Below are positions 34,201 through 42,124 of a stretch of DNA of 64,000 nt, in pieces. This DNA comes from Euptelea pleiosperma (Eukaryota; Streptophyta; Magnoliopsida; Ranunculales; Eupteleaceae), in contig CM068543.1 in the NCBI GenBank assembly GCA_035048495.1, forward strand, positions 35,961,096 to 36,025,095, in the 5' to 3' direction. Each line of letters starts with the position of its first letter. The stretch's first letter is position 1. Below the pieces are notes generated by a model. That model had not been told where the DNA came from and searched no databases. It saw nothing but the letters and a program-made list of their open reading frames with translations. The position numbers were made by a program, and so were the translations under genes.

Positions 34201-37200
34201 GCTTCTTTGTAACCCCTCGCGGGAGTCGTTTAGGTCTAATCCGTACCATGACATAATCACCAACTTGAAATTCTTTGAACCTGCGATGTGAATTAGCTAC
34301 AATTTTATATTTATCATTGTTCAAAGTAATTTTGCGTTTAATCTCAGCATGCAATGAATGGATGTGCTGTGCAAATGCATTGCCCTACTCTGATGGCTTG
34401 TGTAGCTGCCATGGGGATAAGATCTATAGTGTGCTAGGCTTGTACCCATGCACGACTTCGAATGGACTCATGCCTACTGTCCTATTGACAGAATTGTTAT
34501 ATGCCAACTCAGTTAAAGGCAAAACAGAATCCCAAGTCCTAATGTGGTTACCGACCAGACACCTCAATAAATTCCCTAGACTCTTGTTCATGACCCCAGT
34601 CTGACCATCCGTCTGGGGGTGCTAGGCTGAAGAGAACTGAAGTCTAGTGCCCATCATATGCCAAAGTTTCTTCCAAAAATAGCTAACAAACTTCACATCC
34701 CGGTCAGACAATGGATTTTGGCAAGCCATGGAGACGAACAACTGACTCAAAGAATATTTTTGCAAATTTAGACGAATCAAGTTTTGGAGTAAGGTATGAA
34801 GTGGGCCATTTTAGAAAAATGATCCACGACAACAAAGATGGAGTCATGCTTCCTGATAGCCTTGTTCACATGTGCGACACTGCCCAATAATCTTGACAAC
34901 GTCTCGTTGGAGACTAGGACAATGAAACCTATTCTCAACAAGGGCTATGATTTTGTCACAGTCAAAGTGACTGGCGACTCCACCCGCGTGAAGCTTCCAA
35001 ACGAGAAAATATCGTAGGGATGTACGAGGAATACAAAGCCGAAGGCCCTTGAACAGGAAGCCATCATGTAGGGTATATACCCTTTGTTGTCTCTCACGTA
35101 GGGTACTCGTCCTTCAATCGCTTAAACCCGGTGACCTCAACGCTCATGGTGTGCAACAATGCCACTTTACGACGCAGTGCGTCTGCAGGCATGTTCTAGA
35201 CCCCTGCCTTGTGCTTCAATACAAATGAATATTCTCGAAGAAATTCAACCCACTTAACATGGCGAAGGTTTAACTTCTATGATCGGATGTATCGCAGGGC
35301 CTCATGGTCGGAGAACAAGACAAATTCTTGTGGTAACAAATAGTGTCTCCAACATCGCAATGACTGGACTACCGTATAGAATTCTTTGTCATAGATGGAA
35401 TATTTCTGCCTTGCATCATTTAACTTCTCACTGAAATATGCAACAGGATGATTCTCTTGGCTTAATACTCTGCCTATGCCTACGCCAGACGCATCACACG
35501 CCACTTCAGAGACTTTGGAGAAGTTAGGAAGGCGCATGACAGGAGCTTCAGTCATCCGAGACTCTATCTCCTTAAAGGCTCTCGACGCGGCATTAGTCCA
35601 TTTAAACTCCCATTTTCGTATACAATCGATGATGGGAGCCATGATGGCGCTAAACCTGCGGATGAAACGACGATAGAACGTCGCTAATCCATGGAAGCTA
35701 CGGACCTCGTGAATAGTTTGTGGCTCACGCTACTCTATGATGGATTTCACCTTTTCAGGAGCCGTAGACATGCCCTTCGAGGACACAACAAACCCCAAGA
35801 AGATAACTTGCTTAGAAATGAATGAGCACTTCTTAAGGTTCGTGTACAATTTCTCTCTCCTGAGAGTATCACAAACTTGCCTAAAATGGATGAGGTGTTC
35901 CTGAGAATGACTATAAATTAGAATGTCATCGAAATAAACAACCAGGAACTTGCTGATAAACGGCTTCAACCCCTGAGTTATGATCCTCATAAAAGTACTT
36001 GGGGCATTCGATAGCCCAAAAGGCATGACCATCCTCTCATACAAACCATCATTCGTCTTGAAGGCATTTTCCATTCATCCCCGAGACGAATGGGGACTTG
36101 GTGGTAACCATTCTTAAGATCGATCTTGGAAAAGATCGTGGCACCCACCATCATGTCCAACATGTCGTCGAGTCTTGGTATAGGAAACCGATACTTTACC
36201 GTGATTTTATTGATCGCCCTGCTATCCACACACATTCTCCATGACCCATATTTTTTGGGTGCGAGGAGTGCAGGCACGTCGCAAGGACTAAAACTCTCCC
36301 TAATGAACCCTTTTCTGAGAAGTTCATCAACTTGCTTCTTCAATTCTGCATGCTATGTGGGGCTCATCCTATAGTGTGGTTGAAGAGTTGATCCGGGAAC
36401 AAGATCAATGATGTGTTGAGTGTCACGCATTGGAGGGAGCTCATCTGGCAAATCCTTAGGAAACACAGCCTGGTACTCTCTCAAAACTGGCTCCACCTCT
36501 CTCGGGTACTCAACAATGGGCTGAGAAGAGGTCTCTTTCATGACAAGAACATAGATGAGAGGTTCATCCTTAACCTCTTCAAACTCCGCAGGACTGATGA
36601 TGTGAATGCCCTTAGCTTTGGGTTTCCTTTTTACTTGCCTCCTTTCCTATGTCTCCATTGTTCACAACAAGTGCTTTAGGTGGGAGAGGATTCAACCTGA
36701 TCCTCTTTCCTTCACGGAGGAAGGTACACGTATTTGATCTGCCGAATAGTATAACGTCCATATCATATAACCATGGCCTACCTAAAATAATGTGACCTAC
36801 ATCCATAGGCACCACATCGCACCACAAGGTGTCCTTATACGATGAAAACTGTATCAGGACCTAACACCTCTGGTAGACTGGAATCGATGACATGTCAAAC
36901 CACGCCACTCGATAGGCTGAGGGTGGCCGACATGTAATAATCCTAAGCGGGAAATGGTACTGGTAGAAACAACATTGGTGCAACTCCCACTATCGATAAT
37001 GATTTGCAATTTTTATCATCACACTTGGCATAGGTGTGAAAGATGCTATTCCTGCGCCAGTCATTGCATGCTTTTTGTTGGGCAAGGGCACACCTAACTA
37101 CCAACACGTGTGAGGTATTATTCTTCCCAGGGTGGTAGGTTGCCTCCCTAACAAAAGCCAAGCTTCTAACCCTATCTTCACAGTCCTCTTCATCACTGGC

Positions 37201-40200
37201 TATAACATCAGGCTCATGGACTTCCTCTTCCCACTCTCCCTCCTCTTCTCCTTCTTTAGTGCAGCCAAGATACACGGTAGTGGAAGGAGGAGAGGGTGCT
37301 GCCCTTTTCTTGTAGCTGTGTGGAATGGAGGAGCAACATGGAGGGATCTCGCCTTTATGGGGAGGATCGGTCAGTGTTGAAGGTGTGTTGCAGGTTGTTG
37401 GGGTTGCGGTGTCACACCCGAGCGGCAACGGATGGTGGTGCAGCGGTGATCGGCCAAGGGAAGAGCCAGCTGTGGGTTTGTGGAGTGGTTGAGAGGGAAA
37501 TGAGAGGAAGAGAAGAAGAGAACGGCCAGAAGTTGCAGGTCGGTCTATGTAGTTTCAGTCCGTGCACTTGCAAGTCCGTGGTGATGGAGCAACACGAGTT
37601 GTTAGGGGGTGGTTGTGAGTGGATGAAGAAGATGGTGCTATGCAGCACCTCTCTGAGAAGAGGAGCTACACGGTCCGTTAGAAAAAAAACCAACCAGCAG
37701 GTTTGGAATGGTGGTGCGGTTGGCCGTGGGGTGCTTGGGAAGATGCACCAGTGGATCGCGCCCTTTGATGAAGGTTGTTGCAGTCGTGCAGCCTGCAATG
37801 AAGAAGAGAGTTCTACCCTCTTAGAGATGTGTGAGAGTTAAAGAAAGAGAGGAGAGAAGAGAGGGGTAAGTGAGGGAGGAGAGAGAATCGTGGGCTGTTG
37901 GGAGAGTTGAGTGAGATGGAGAGAATCTTCTCCCAAACGATGTCGTGGGCTAAGTGAGAGAAAGTCTTAGGGTTATGTCAAACGAGGGAATAAGTCTTTC
38001 TATTAATGTGAAGTGGCCACTATGATGAGTGAGGGTTGGATGATGAGTGGGGGTTGTTGGAGAGAGCCATTGGATCTAATGAGATCCAACGGTTTGGAGT
38101 GGAATGGTTATTGAGGGTGGAGATCGAGATGGATGAGAGGGGATTTCATGGAGAGATGAGAGAAATCCGTTGGATCTAGTGAGATCCGACGACTAGAAGT
38201 GATGGTGTGGGGGTTGGATGGATTAGGGTTAGAGGTTTTATTGGATGTTGGGCATGATGTAGTGGGTGAGAGGTTTTAAGCCAATTTGTGAGATGGTGTT
38301 GTGGCCGTTAGATCTTAAGATGGTGAGAATGGAGGGTTAGAAATGATCATCGGGATCCCTGATGCTCTTGGTCGATCCTGATGTGCTCTGGTACTTCTCT
38401 GATGCTCTCAAATCCTCCATGTGCACACATCTACCCAGTGTGGGGTCTTCTGTGATGTGCCATGTGCATACATGGATCTTCAATTAGCCATGCTATCATC
38501 CCACAATAATAAGTGGGCCTGTTGCTTCTTCTTCCTGCGCCTCTAGTAAACCCTTTACGGCTGGATGTTCGCATTGGAATCCCTCCATAGTTCTACTTTT
38601 GCGTTCCTCTAGTCTCATCAATAAATACTCCACCATATGCAAATAACTAATGGAAAGAGGTATGGAGTTAGGGCCGATCCTTGGTGCAAACCCATTCTAA
38701 TTGGAAACTCACGTGTCTCACAAACGTTTCTCACACTAGTTACACTCACACGTGCATGCCCTTATTAATGTCAATATTATTGTTTGGGACTCCTTTTTTT
38801 TTTCCTAATATATGTTGGGACTTTCCTTTTTAATGTTTTTATATTTCGGTTTAAATATTATATTCAAGGATGATCACTAGATAATAATGGATAGTTAATT
38901 ATAATAATAAATATCTGCTAATGGATAAATAATATGTATAATTTACAAGTCCTATCTACATTCAATTTATAATATTTGCAAAAAATTTATACTAAAAAAA
39001 TTTTGAAAAAAAAATTGAGGCGTTCCATCATTACCTTTGAATATATGAGAAAACCCCAAATTCGGCTTTGATCCTCTCTAGCAATCAACGTAACCAGTTT
39101 TTACACTAATAAATCGAAATGGATTGGTCATTTTTAATGTCTAAAGGCAAGAAGAATCGATTTTTCATAAGCAAATGTAGTTGGAGGTGTTTCTAAACTC
39201 GGCATCAAAATAACTACAGTTTTCAAAGCTTCAGTCGAAGTTCACTTCTCACAAAAATTTCGGTGGAAACGAATAGTGATTTCGACTGAAAAATTGACAA
39301 ATTCATACTGTAAGTAGAATTTCCTATCGGTTCCTATAGAACTGAAATGGTCGAAATATGTTAAATTGTTAACATTTAATTCCATGTTGAAGAACTATTG
39401 TGGAAGTCAAGATATTTAGGTTGACAGAGCTTCCTTGTACACTGGTTAATGAACTTCATTCTCTTAATATGAGTTTGTTACTTTCTCCAAGCAATATTTA
39501 CAAGACTTGCAGCCAATACTGTCACATGTTGGTGATCCAAAACAATATTTGCATTCGAAAGAACATAAAATTGCCAGGAACAAATTTCCAGAAAGGTGGC
39601 ACAACTGTGACATTATGCTGATGTCATCTTGTGAGTGGGCTGTTATTTTCAGCAGAAGATTATTATGTGATATTTGAACCTATATGATTATTATGTGACT
39701 GGGATACAAGTACAACTTAGTTGATATGATATTAAAGATGTTTTTCCTTCTTTCTGTCAAGTACAGAATTTTTTTCCTTTTGCTTTTGTGTGTAAGCTGG
39801 GATTCAACATGCAACGTCATGATTGTGGTGCAGTATATCAAACAATTGATTCTTGGTTGTTGTACTCTTTTTTTTGTCACAACAAGAGACACTGTCCTAG
39901 GCCTATTCTTGTTCAATTAATTCAAAGAAGACAACAGTTTCTTTATGAATCAACTTTCATCACATGAAGATAGGCTATCGTTCTTTCTCATACATTTGGG
40001 GAAGATATGATGGTCTCTTTAGTGAAAATGGTGTACGTACAGAATTTTTGTATATAGGAAACTCCTCCCTAATTTTCTTTCTTCCGCATTAATAGAATTT
40101 GTTACTTATCAAGAAAAACAGTTTTTTCTTTTATTTCTCGGGATTTTATTTTTTCAGTATCTTCGTCATTTATTAATGCTGCTTTGGTATTTTAAGTGTT

Positions 40201-41385
40201 TGTCTTAGTTGTATGTTTTTTCTCTTCTAGGTGTATTTAGTTCAGTTGTTTGGTTTAGATCAAACTCCATGGTTCTTAGAATCCTAGGGAAGCGTTTAAA
40301 TGTGATCATAGTTTCCTATTGTCAGATGAGCACTTGAAGATTTAATGTTCGGATCCTACCATTGTTTTTTCATTCTTGTTTCCCTCTCATGAGTACTGTC
40401 TCGGCATCACCTGTCTATGGGAGTAAATGGATACAAATAACCCTGTGCAGATTTTAGTAATCCTCTCTACACTGAAAATACTTTGGCTGTAGGAGAGAGG
40501 CCCCAATATTACTGTCCAACAAGTGAACATAAGATCCCAACCAGAAGCCATGGAACATCTTTCCAAAAATGCATTTGTTGTACTGGTCATTTGATTTCTC
40601 AACTTTAGAAAATCAGAAAGCAATGGCCAAGGACGGTCTTTGTTCTCCATTTTTAGTTTGTTTTGTCAAGCCCATCCAATACTTCTCTCATGCTCAATGT
40701 TATCACATCAAAGACTGCATGCTAAATTTCTCAGATGTTATCAAGCAATATTTATACCAAGAGACTAACAGATGGCTTGTGGCTGTGTTTACAGATGTAA
40801 TTTCATGAACTTTGCTAGAAATATACGATGCCTAGAGTGCAAAGAAGATGGGCCCAAGAGAGCTAATTTTGATAATGTTGAAATGAAGAAGGGGGATTGG
40901 ACCTGCCCGCAGTAAGCTCATTATTATTTTACAAGTTCTTACTGAGCCGCCTTACTAGGCATTCTGCTCCTGTCCTCATCCTTATCATGTTGGTGCAATG
41001 TAACTTTGTTTTATCAGCATTCACTGATAGATGGATATGTCCTCCTTCGACCCGAATTTTCCTTGCAGGTGTCAATTCATGAATTTTGCTCGCAATACTA
41101 AGTGTCGGCGTTGCTCCGAGTCACGGCCTAAGAGACAGCTGAATCCCGGGGAGTGGGAATGTCCCTCGTAAGACTCATGTTTTAGTGTTTCTTTCCGTAA
41201 ATGCATGCATGACTAGGTTCAATTCCAGAATAATCGATTTGATTTGTTGATTATTGCAAGTTATTTTCTGTAGATGCGACTTCTTGAACTATAGAAGGAA
41301 CATGGTCTGCTTAAAGTGCAACTGTGAGCGCCCCAAGGATGAAGCAATGCAATATGAAGACCAGATATGGAGAAGGCCTCAGTAA
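3792..41385 (+). CDS. VAR3/OZ-family RanBP2-type zinc-finger protein, organelle-targeted (six exons)
   Basis: The joined exons 3792-4258, 21680-21797, 22028-22374, 40795-40911, 41069-41167 and 41274-41385 give 1260 bases, a 419-residue protein plus stop, and every intron is GT-AG. The N-terminus (about residues 1-70) is rich in Arg, Ser and Leu with almost no acidic residues, as in a plastid or mitochondrial presequence. HPWPEW is at 90-95. The family-typical block containing [20 protein letters not shown] spans exon 2, followed by [16 protein letters not shown]. Three RanBP2 fingers (W-x-C-x2-C-x3-N-x6-C-x2-C) have cysteines 309/312/323/326, 348/351/362/365 and 381/384/395/398. In Arabidopsis this family (VAR3/OZ1 and OZ2-OZ4) works in organelle RNA editing and related RNA processing. 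The length suits a short member; which orthologue, and which organelle, I cannot decide. ATG 3792 is preferred because it has good context (ccATGGcc) and the frame upstream offers only GTG. Introns 1 and 3 are unusually large and full of transposons. Confidence 0.88.
5862..6423 (-). mobile_element. Solo LTR (TGATG...TGCGCCA family) in LINE A
   Basis: On the minus strand it starts TGATGTGGGAGCATTCAA and ends CGTCCTGCGCCA, the TG...CA form of an LTR. A perfect 5-base target duplication, GATAT, flanks it at 5857-5861 and 6424-6428. No internal retroelement domains remain, so it is a solo LTR produced by LTR-LTR recombination. The same family occurs at 6795 and 17724. Confidence 0.85.
6254..6352. 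repeat. Four-unit ~26-bp tandem array inside the solo LTR
   Basis: The unit is built around tttactataaatagtaaa, itself close to palindromic, followed by a ttcggg or aacgag spacer. Four units are seen, the two central ones nearly identical. Related single motifs occur in the LTR fragment at 6795-6943. Confidence 0.8.
6795..6943 (+). mobile_element. Truncated LTR fragment of the TGATGCGGGA family
   Basis: It begins tgatgcgggagcattcaac and runs through the shared gcccggtcaag and gtggacccc words into tttacta motifs, then stops abruptly where LINE B begins. It has no CA end and no visible target duplication. Its orientation is opposite to the related solo LTR at 5862-6423. Confidence 0.7.
6944..9420 (-). 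mobile_element. L1-type LINE fragment B with reverse transcriptase and zf-RVT
   Basis: The minus strand gives, in order, a linker ([14 protein letters not shown], near 9340), the reverse transcriptase at 9151-8060 ([59 protein letters not shown] and catalytic FADDILIF), then after a frameshift near 8080 the region [13 protein letters not shown]...IMRDFLW, and after another shift a zf-RVT domain ([18 protein letters not shown]). The endonuclease and 3' tail are missing: the left end breaks off in IIWGIWK, where the LTR fragment begins. At least two frameshifts make it non-functional. Confidence 0.9.
9421..9678. other. Junction between LINE B and the copia element, unclassified
   Basis: AT-rich sequence with no gene. 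A tgtgaaggc / gccttcaca inverted pair lies at about 9534 and 9658, and the segment ends cgtcctgcgtca immediately before copia reverse-transcriptase sequence resumes. That ending resembles the TGATGCGGGA-family LTR terminus, so a decayed member may lie here, but I cannot find its other end. Confidence 0.3.
12826..13723 (+). mobile_element. Non-autonomous hAT element (deletion derivative)
   Basis: Its ends are imperfect GC-rich inverted repeats: the left runs tagtcaaggcg...caaggcacacctaaagcgcc, the right is the reverse complement of a similar sequence (gcgccttaagtgtgcc...gcctttaacta). Direct repeats gggctcaacc at 12816-12825 and 13724-13733 flank it; hAT target duplications are normally 8 bp, so two of the ten bases may be chance. 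Between the ends, 13001-13384 encodes only the acidic C-terminal tail typical of plant hAT transposases ([34 protein letters not shown]); the catalytic and dimerisation regions are gone. Removing it rejoins copia gag. Confidence 0.82.
13001..13384 (+). pseudogene. C-terminal remnant of a hAT transposase
   Basis: The frame encodes 127 residues without a proper ATG (it opens at TTG). It carries the SNEWL...[17 protein letters not shown] tail and a Glu/Asp-rich end ([15 protein letters not shown]) of plant hAT transposases and stops at TAG. There is no BED finger, no RNase-H-like core and no hAT dimerisation domain. It is a passenger in the deletion derivative. Confidence 0.75.
14595..14605 (-). 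other. Copia primer-binding site (initiator tRNA-Met type)
   Basis: The minus strand reads TGGTATCAAAG, one mismatch from the usual TGGTATCAGAG of plant copia elements. It lies 3 bases from a TG on the + strand at 14609, where the 5' LTR should begin. The LTR's outer end and its partner copy are not found. Confidence 0.75.
14609..16179. other. Probable copia 5' LTR followed by unclassified intronic DNA
   Basis: Next to the primer site come gggtt/ttaggg-like words and a TATA-like tatataaaagg context, compatible with an LTR on the minus strand. Around 14940-15060 is a GC-rich patch that could look like an exon on the minus strand (an aag|gtaagt-like end), but no protein family is recognisable. 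The rest is AT-rich. No gene is supported. Confidence 0.35.
16180..16760 (+). repeat. Old dispersed repeat, copy 1 (LTR-like)
   Basis: It matches 19384-20070 in the same orientation over several separated blocks (ccagccatattgtggggc, ggggtgtgatgtc, gaggagtgattc, tgactcca, tcctcacctt). It has a TATA-like tatataaaccc at about 16370. The divergence is high. It may be one LTR of an old element whose other LTR is at 19384, or two independent insertions. Confidence 0.6.
17724..18112 (+). mobile_element. Solo LTR of the TGATGCGGGA family
   Basis: It starts tgatgcgggagcattctac and ends cgtcctgcgtca. The 5-base target duplication GAAAG flanks it at 17719-17723 and 18113-18117. A TATA-like tttataaataggg near 17950 suits an LTR promoter. 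The ends match the minus-strand solo LTR at 5862-6423. A 386-base copy with the same flanks is at 48958-49343. Confidence 0.87.
18113..19383. other. Unclassified intronic DNA
   Basis: No gene is seen. A cluster of gagaca/tgtctc words with gttctgtc...gacagaac in inverted orientation lies near 18790-18860. Short open frames are not conserved with anything I recognise. Confidence 0.35.
19384..20070 (+). repeat. Old dispersed repeat, copy 2 (LTR-like)
   Basis: This is the partner of 16180-16760: shared blocks include tcagccatattttggggc, ggggtgtgatgtc, gaggagtgattcgtcttc and tcctcacctt. The 2.6 kb between the copies contains the younger solo LTR at 17724 and no recognisable retroelement protein. 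Confidence 0.6.
20300..20770 (-). mobile_element. RTE-type LINE fragment (reverse transcriptase remnant)
   Basis: The minus strand reads [15 protein letters not shown], then a stop, further degraded reverse-transcriptase sequence, LSPNFF at the usual LSPYLF position, MLFANDIV in place of the catalytic FADDIV, and [12 protein letters not shown]. These are the landmarks of plant RTE reverse transcriptases, a different clade from the zf-RVT L1 elements here. Stops and frameshifts are frequent. The ends are not defined. Confidence 0.78.
21341..21539 (+). mobile_element. tRNA-derived SINE, Au-like
   Basis: The head carries a box-A-like ggttggtgagatggcc and a box-B-like gagttcgattc; the 3' part has the cccgtgggatttagtcgggt block and a ...cacggtatccg-poly-A end seen in Au SINEs. 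A 12-base perfect target duplication, gcttaaacacaa, flanks it at 21329-21340 and 21540-21551. It lies about 140 bases upstream of exon 2. Confidence 0.85.
21571..21650 (+). repeat. Perfect 40-bp tandem duplication next to the exon 2 acceptor
   Basis: The unit atgtttagttatgctttaaa... through acattaactc occurs twice, back to back. The second unit ends 29 bases before exon 2, so it lies in the region where the branch point and polypyrimidine tract would be. Both assembly copies have it (52796-52875). Confidence 0.92.
21680..21797 (+). CDS. Zinc-finger gene exon 2
   Basis: The 118-base exon is preceded by a T-rich tract and ttgcag, and followed by gtaagt. It completes Lys156 and encodes residues 157-195, including [18 protein letters not shown], one of the most recognisable blocks of the VAR3/OZ family. 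It ends in phase 0 at RLDEGD. An identical exon is present at 52905-53022 in the duplicated segment. Confidence 0.88.
22028..22374 (+). CDS. Zinc-finger gene exon 3 (Cys motif to first half of finger 1)
   Basis: It follows acceptor gtgcag and encodes residues 196-310 plus two bases. It starts [16 protein letters not shown], runs through an apparently helical segment ([20 protein letters not shown]), a Pro/Ser-rich linker near 260-280, and ends GDWICS plus AA before donor GTAAGT. Finger 1 is therefore split in the codon before its second cysteine. The copy at 53253-53599 encodes the same protein. Confidence 0.88.
25770..25905. repeat. Three-unit ~52-bp tandem repeat in the solo LTR
   Basis: The units start ggggtct at 25770, 25821 and 25875 and share gagacaacgcct and ttaggggact. 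A similar three-unit arrangement with a different unit occurs in the related element at 28507-28630. Confidence 0.8.
26391..26500. repeat. AT-rich simple repeat (aaat/aatt-based)
   Basis: Runs of aaataaataaat alternate with aattaatt. No function is suggested. Confidence 0.9.
27597..29410 (+). mobile_element. 1.8-kb LTR-like element (TGTCACGCTCCC), sibling of 24941-27054
   Basis: It starts TGTCACGCTCCCGAATCC and ends CCTGCATTACA. It shares with 24941-27054 the cggcggaaatacacca block and the ggtatcctctctccg...ttttaggtataaatacc block. Unlike that element it has no matching target duplication: the left flank is LINE C on the minus strand (caaaac), the right flank LINE D on the plus strand (tagtc). 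It therefore sits at a rearrangement junction. Confidence 0.7.
28507..28630. repeat. Tandem repeat in the second LTR-like element
   Basis: Three units start ggggatta at 28507, 28559 and 28598 and share cccataccttta and gaataaccca. The spacing is 52 then 39 bases. Confidence 0.75.
29411..32542 (+). mobile_element. L1-type LINE D, plus strand, frameshifted
   Basis: It starts inside the endonuclease ([20 protein letters not shown], then ASDHNPVFL with the conserved SDH), then the linker ([29 protein letters not shown]), reverse transcriptase ([55 protein letters not shown]), the IMRDFLW-like region ([20 protein letters not shown]) and zf-RVT ([18 protein letters not shown]). It ends near 32542 in a short A tract. 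At least eight frame breaks or stops are visible. It is 5'-truncated at the LTR-like element. A copy with slightly different breaks is at 60630-63762. Confidence 0.9.
32543..33550. other. Unclassified intronic DNA between LINE D and the gypsy element
   Basis: AT-rich sequence with no supported gene. The region homologous to the second assembly copy stops being testable at 32780, because the window ends there in the other copy. Confidence 0.35.
33551..33762 (-). repeat. Gypsy 3' LTR (recognisable part)
   Basis: It aligns with 38342-38576 over most of its length with many substitutions. On the minus strand it begins TGATGCGGACATCC directly after a purine-rich cgaggagag, a plausible polypurine tract. 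Confidence 0.65.
38342..38576 (-). repeat. Gypsy 5' LTR (recognisable part)
   Basis: It is the partner of 33551-33762, with about 23 extra bases near 38520. The divergence between the two points to an old insertion. Its outer edge abuts an RTE LINE fragment at 38577. Confidence 0.6.
38577..38725 (-). mobile_element. Short RTE-type LINE fragment
   Basis: The minus strand reads [21 protein letters not shown] and, further on, KSRTMEG, the RTE block around the reverse transcriptase active site. It corresponds to the middle of the fragment at 20300-20770. It is too short to place further. Confidence 0.7.
38726..40794. other. 3' part of intron 3, no gene seen
   Basis: AT-rich sequence with scattered short open frames that match nothing. 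No transposon ends or domains are recognisable. It leads into the acceptor at 40793-40794. Confidence 0.4.
40795..40911 (+). CDS. Zinc-finger gene exon 4 (finger 1 second half, finger 2 first half)
   Basis: Acceptor ttacag precedes it. It completes Lys311 and reads [16 protein letters not shown], then a short linker and GDWTCP plus CA before donor GTAAGC. With exon 3 it makes a complete RanBP2 finger with all four cysteines and the conserved Trp and Asn. It lies about 18.4 kb downstream of exon 3. Confidence 0.88.
41069..41167 (+). CDS. Zinc-finger gene exon 5 (finger 2 second half, finger 3 first half)
   Basis: The acceptor is ttgcag. It completes Gln350 and reads [15 protein letters not shown], then [15 protein letters not shown] plus TC before donor GTAAGA. 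It has the same phase and the same break point inside the finger as exon 4, so it looks like a duplicate of that exon module. Confidence 0.88.
41274..41385 (+). CDS. Zinc-finger gene exon 6 (finger 3 second half and C-terminus)
   Basis: The acceptor is ctgtag. It completes Ser383 and reads [15 protein letters not shown], then [21 protein letters not shown] and stop TAA. The stop lies inside CA|GTAAGT, which matches the donors of exons 3-5. Either translation ends here, which I favour, or an unrecognised further exon follows. Confidence 0.78.
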
Positions 41386-42024
41386 GTGGCCTTGGAGACC
41401 AGCTGATGCCTGTGGATTAATGTATTGGGAAGATGGAGGAGGATGGGGAGAATGTCTCATGTTCTAATTATCAGACATCATGACCTTGGGCATGTGAGAG
41501 TTGAATCTGTGTGCTGCAAGAAATGTAACACCTGCTAGAGAATGCAGTGACAAACTGGGATTGTTGTCCTTTGTAAGTTCGCTCACCGAACTGGGCAAAA
41601 AAAAATCCTCCAGGCTTTTAGTGCTGCATAATTTTGATCGAAATCACAACTGAGATTGCTTTCTTTCTTGGAAGTTTGCTCTCGTACTACTTAAACAAGA
41701 AAAAGAAAAAAGAATGCTTGGGTGGTTCCAGATGCAAAAGTGGATACAGGGGACGTATGTATTATGGATTCTATTTTATGAGATGTTATAGCACAAGCTT
41801 GAGGCTTAACCTGTCCGGTGCTCTATATAATTAATCCTATTGTATTCCTCAATTTGACTAAAGGTTTTGGAATGTTTTTATACAATGCTCCTATATCGCA
41901 TTTGCTATCGTGATGTGCACGGTAGGTGTTAGGTGCCTTGGGAATTGTGTGCACCAAATATGCAGCACGGATTCCAAGGAGCCTTAAGTGCATGGTGCAT
42001 CTCTGGAGTAGCACTTCGCTGACA
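41386..42024 (+). other. 3' flank / probable 3' UTR of the zinc-finger gene, up to the assembly gap
   Basis: No further conserved coding block is seen. AT-rich stretches near 41820-41850 could serve polyadenylation, but no single site can be chosen. The contig ends at 42024. Confidence 0.4.
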
Positions 42025-42124
42025 NNNNNNNNNNNNNNNNNNNNNNNNNNNNNNNNNNNNNNNNNNNNNNNNNNNNNNNNNNNNNNNNNNNNNNNNNNNN
42101 NNNNNNNNNNNNNNNNNNNNNNNN
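42025..42124. other. Assembly gap (100 N)
   Basis: Exactly 100 N, the conventional size for a gap of unknown length. Sequence on its left is the gene's 3' flank; sequence on its right restarts inside a copia element already seen at 10882. Confidence 0.99.

Larger units (their letters stand above)
33551..38576 (-). mobile_element. Ty3/gypsy retrotransposon, degenerate
   Basis: Reading the minus strand, a retropepsin-like region lies near 37100-36620 ([32 protein letters not shown]), then reverse transcriptase at 36343-35730 ([30 protein letters not shown], catalytic [11 protein letters not shown]), RNase H at 35642-35277 ([24 protein letters not shown]), a badly broken integrase (the frame near 34600 reads [15 protein letters not shown]), and a C-terminal tail ([31 protein letters not shown]). 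Diverged terminal segments at 33551-33762 and 38342-38576 share tgatgctctcaaatcctcc and ctacccagtgtggggtc and are parts of its LTRs. Full LTR ends and target duplication could not be fixed. It is inactive. Confidence 0.87.
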
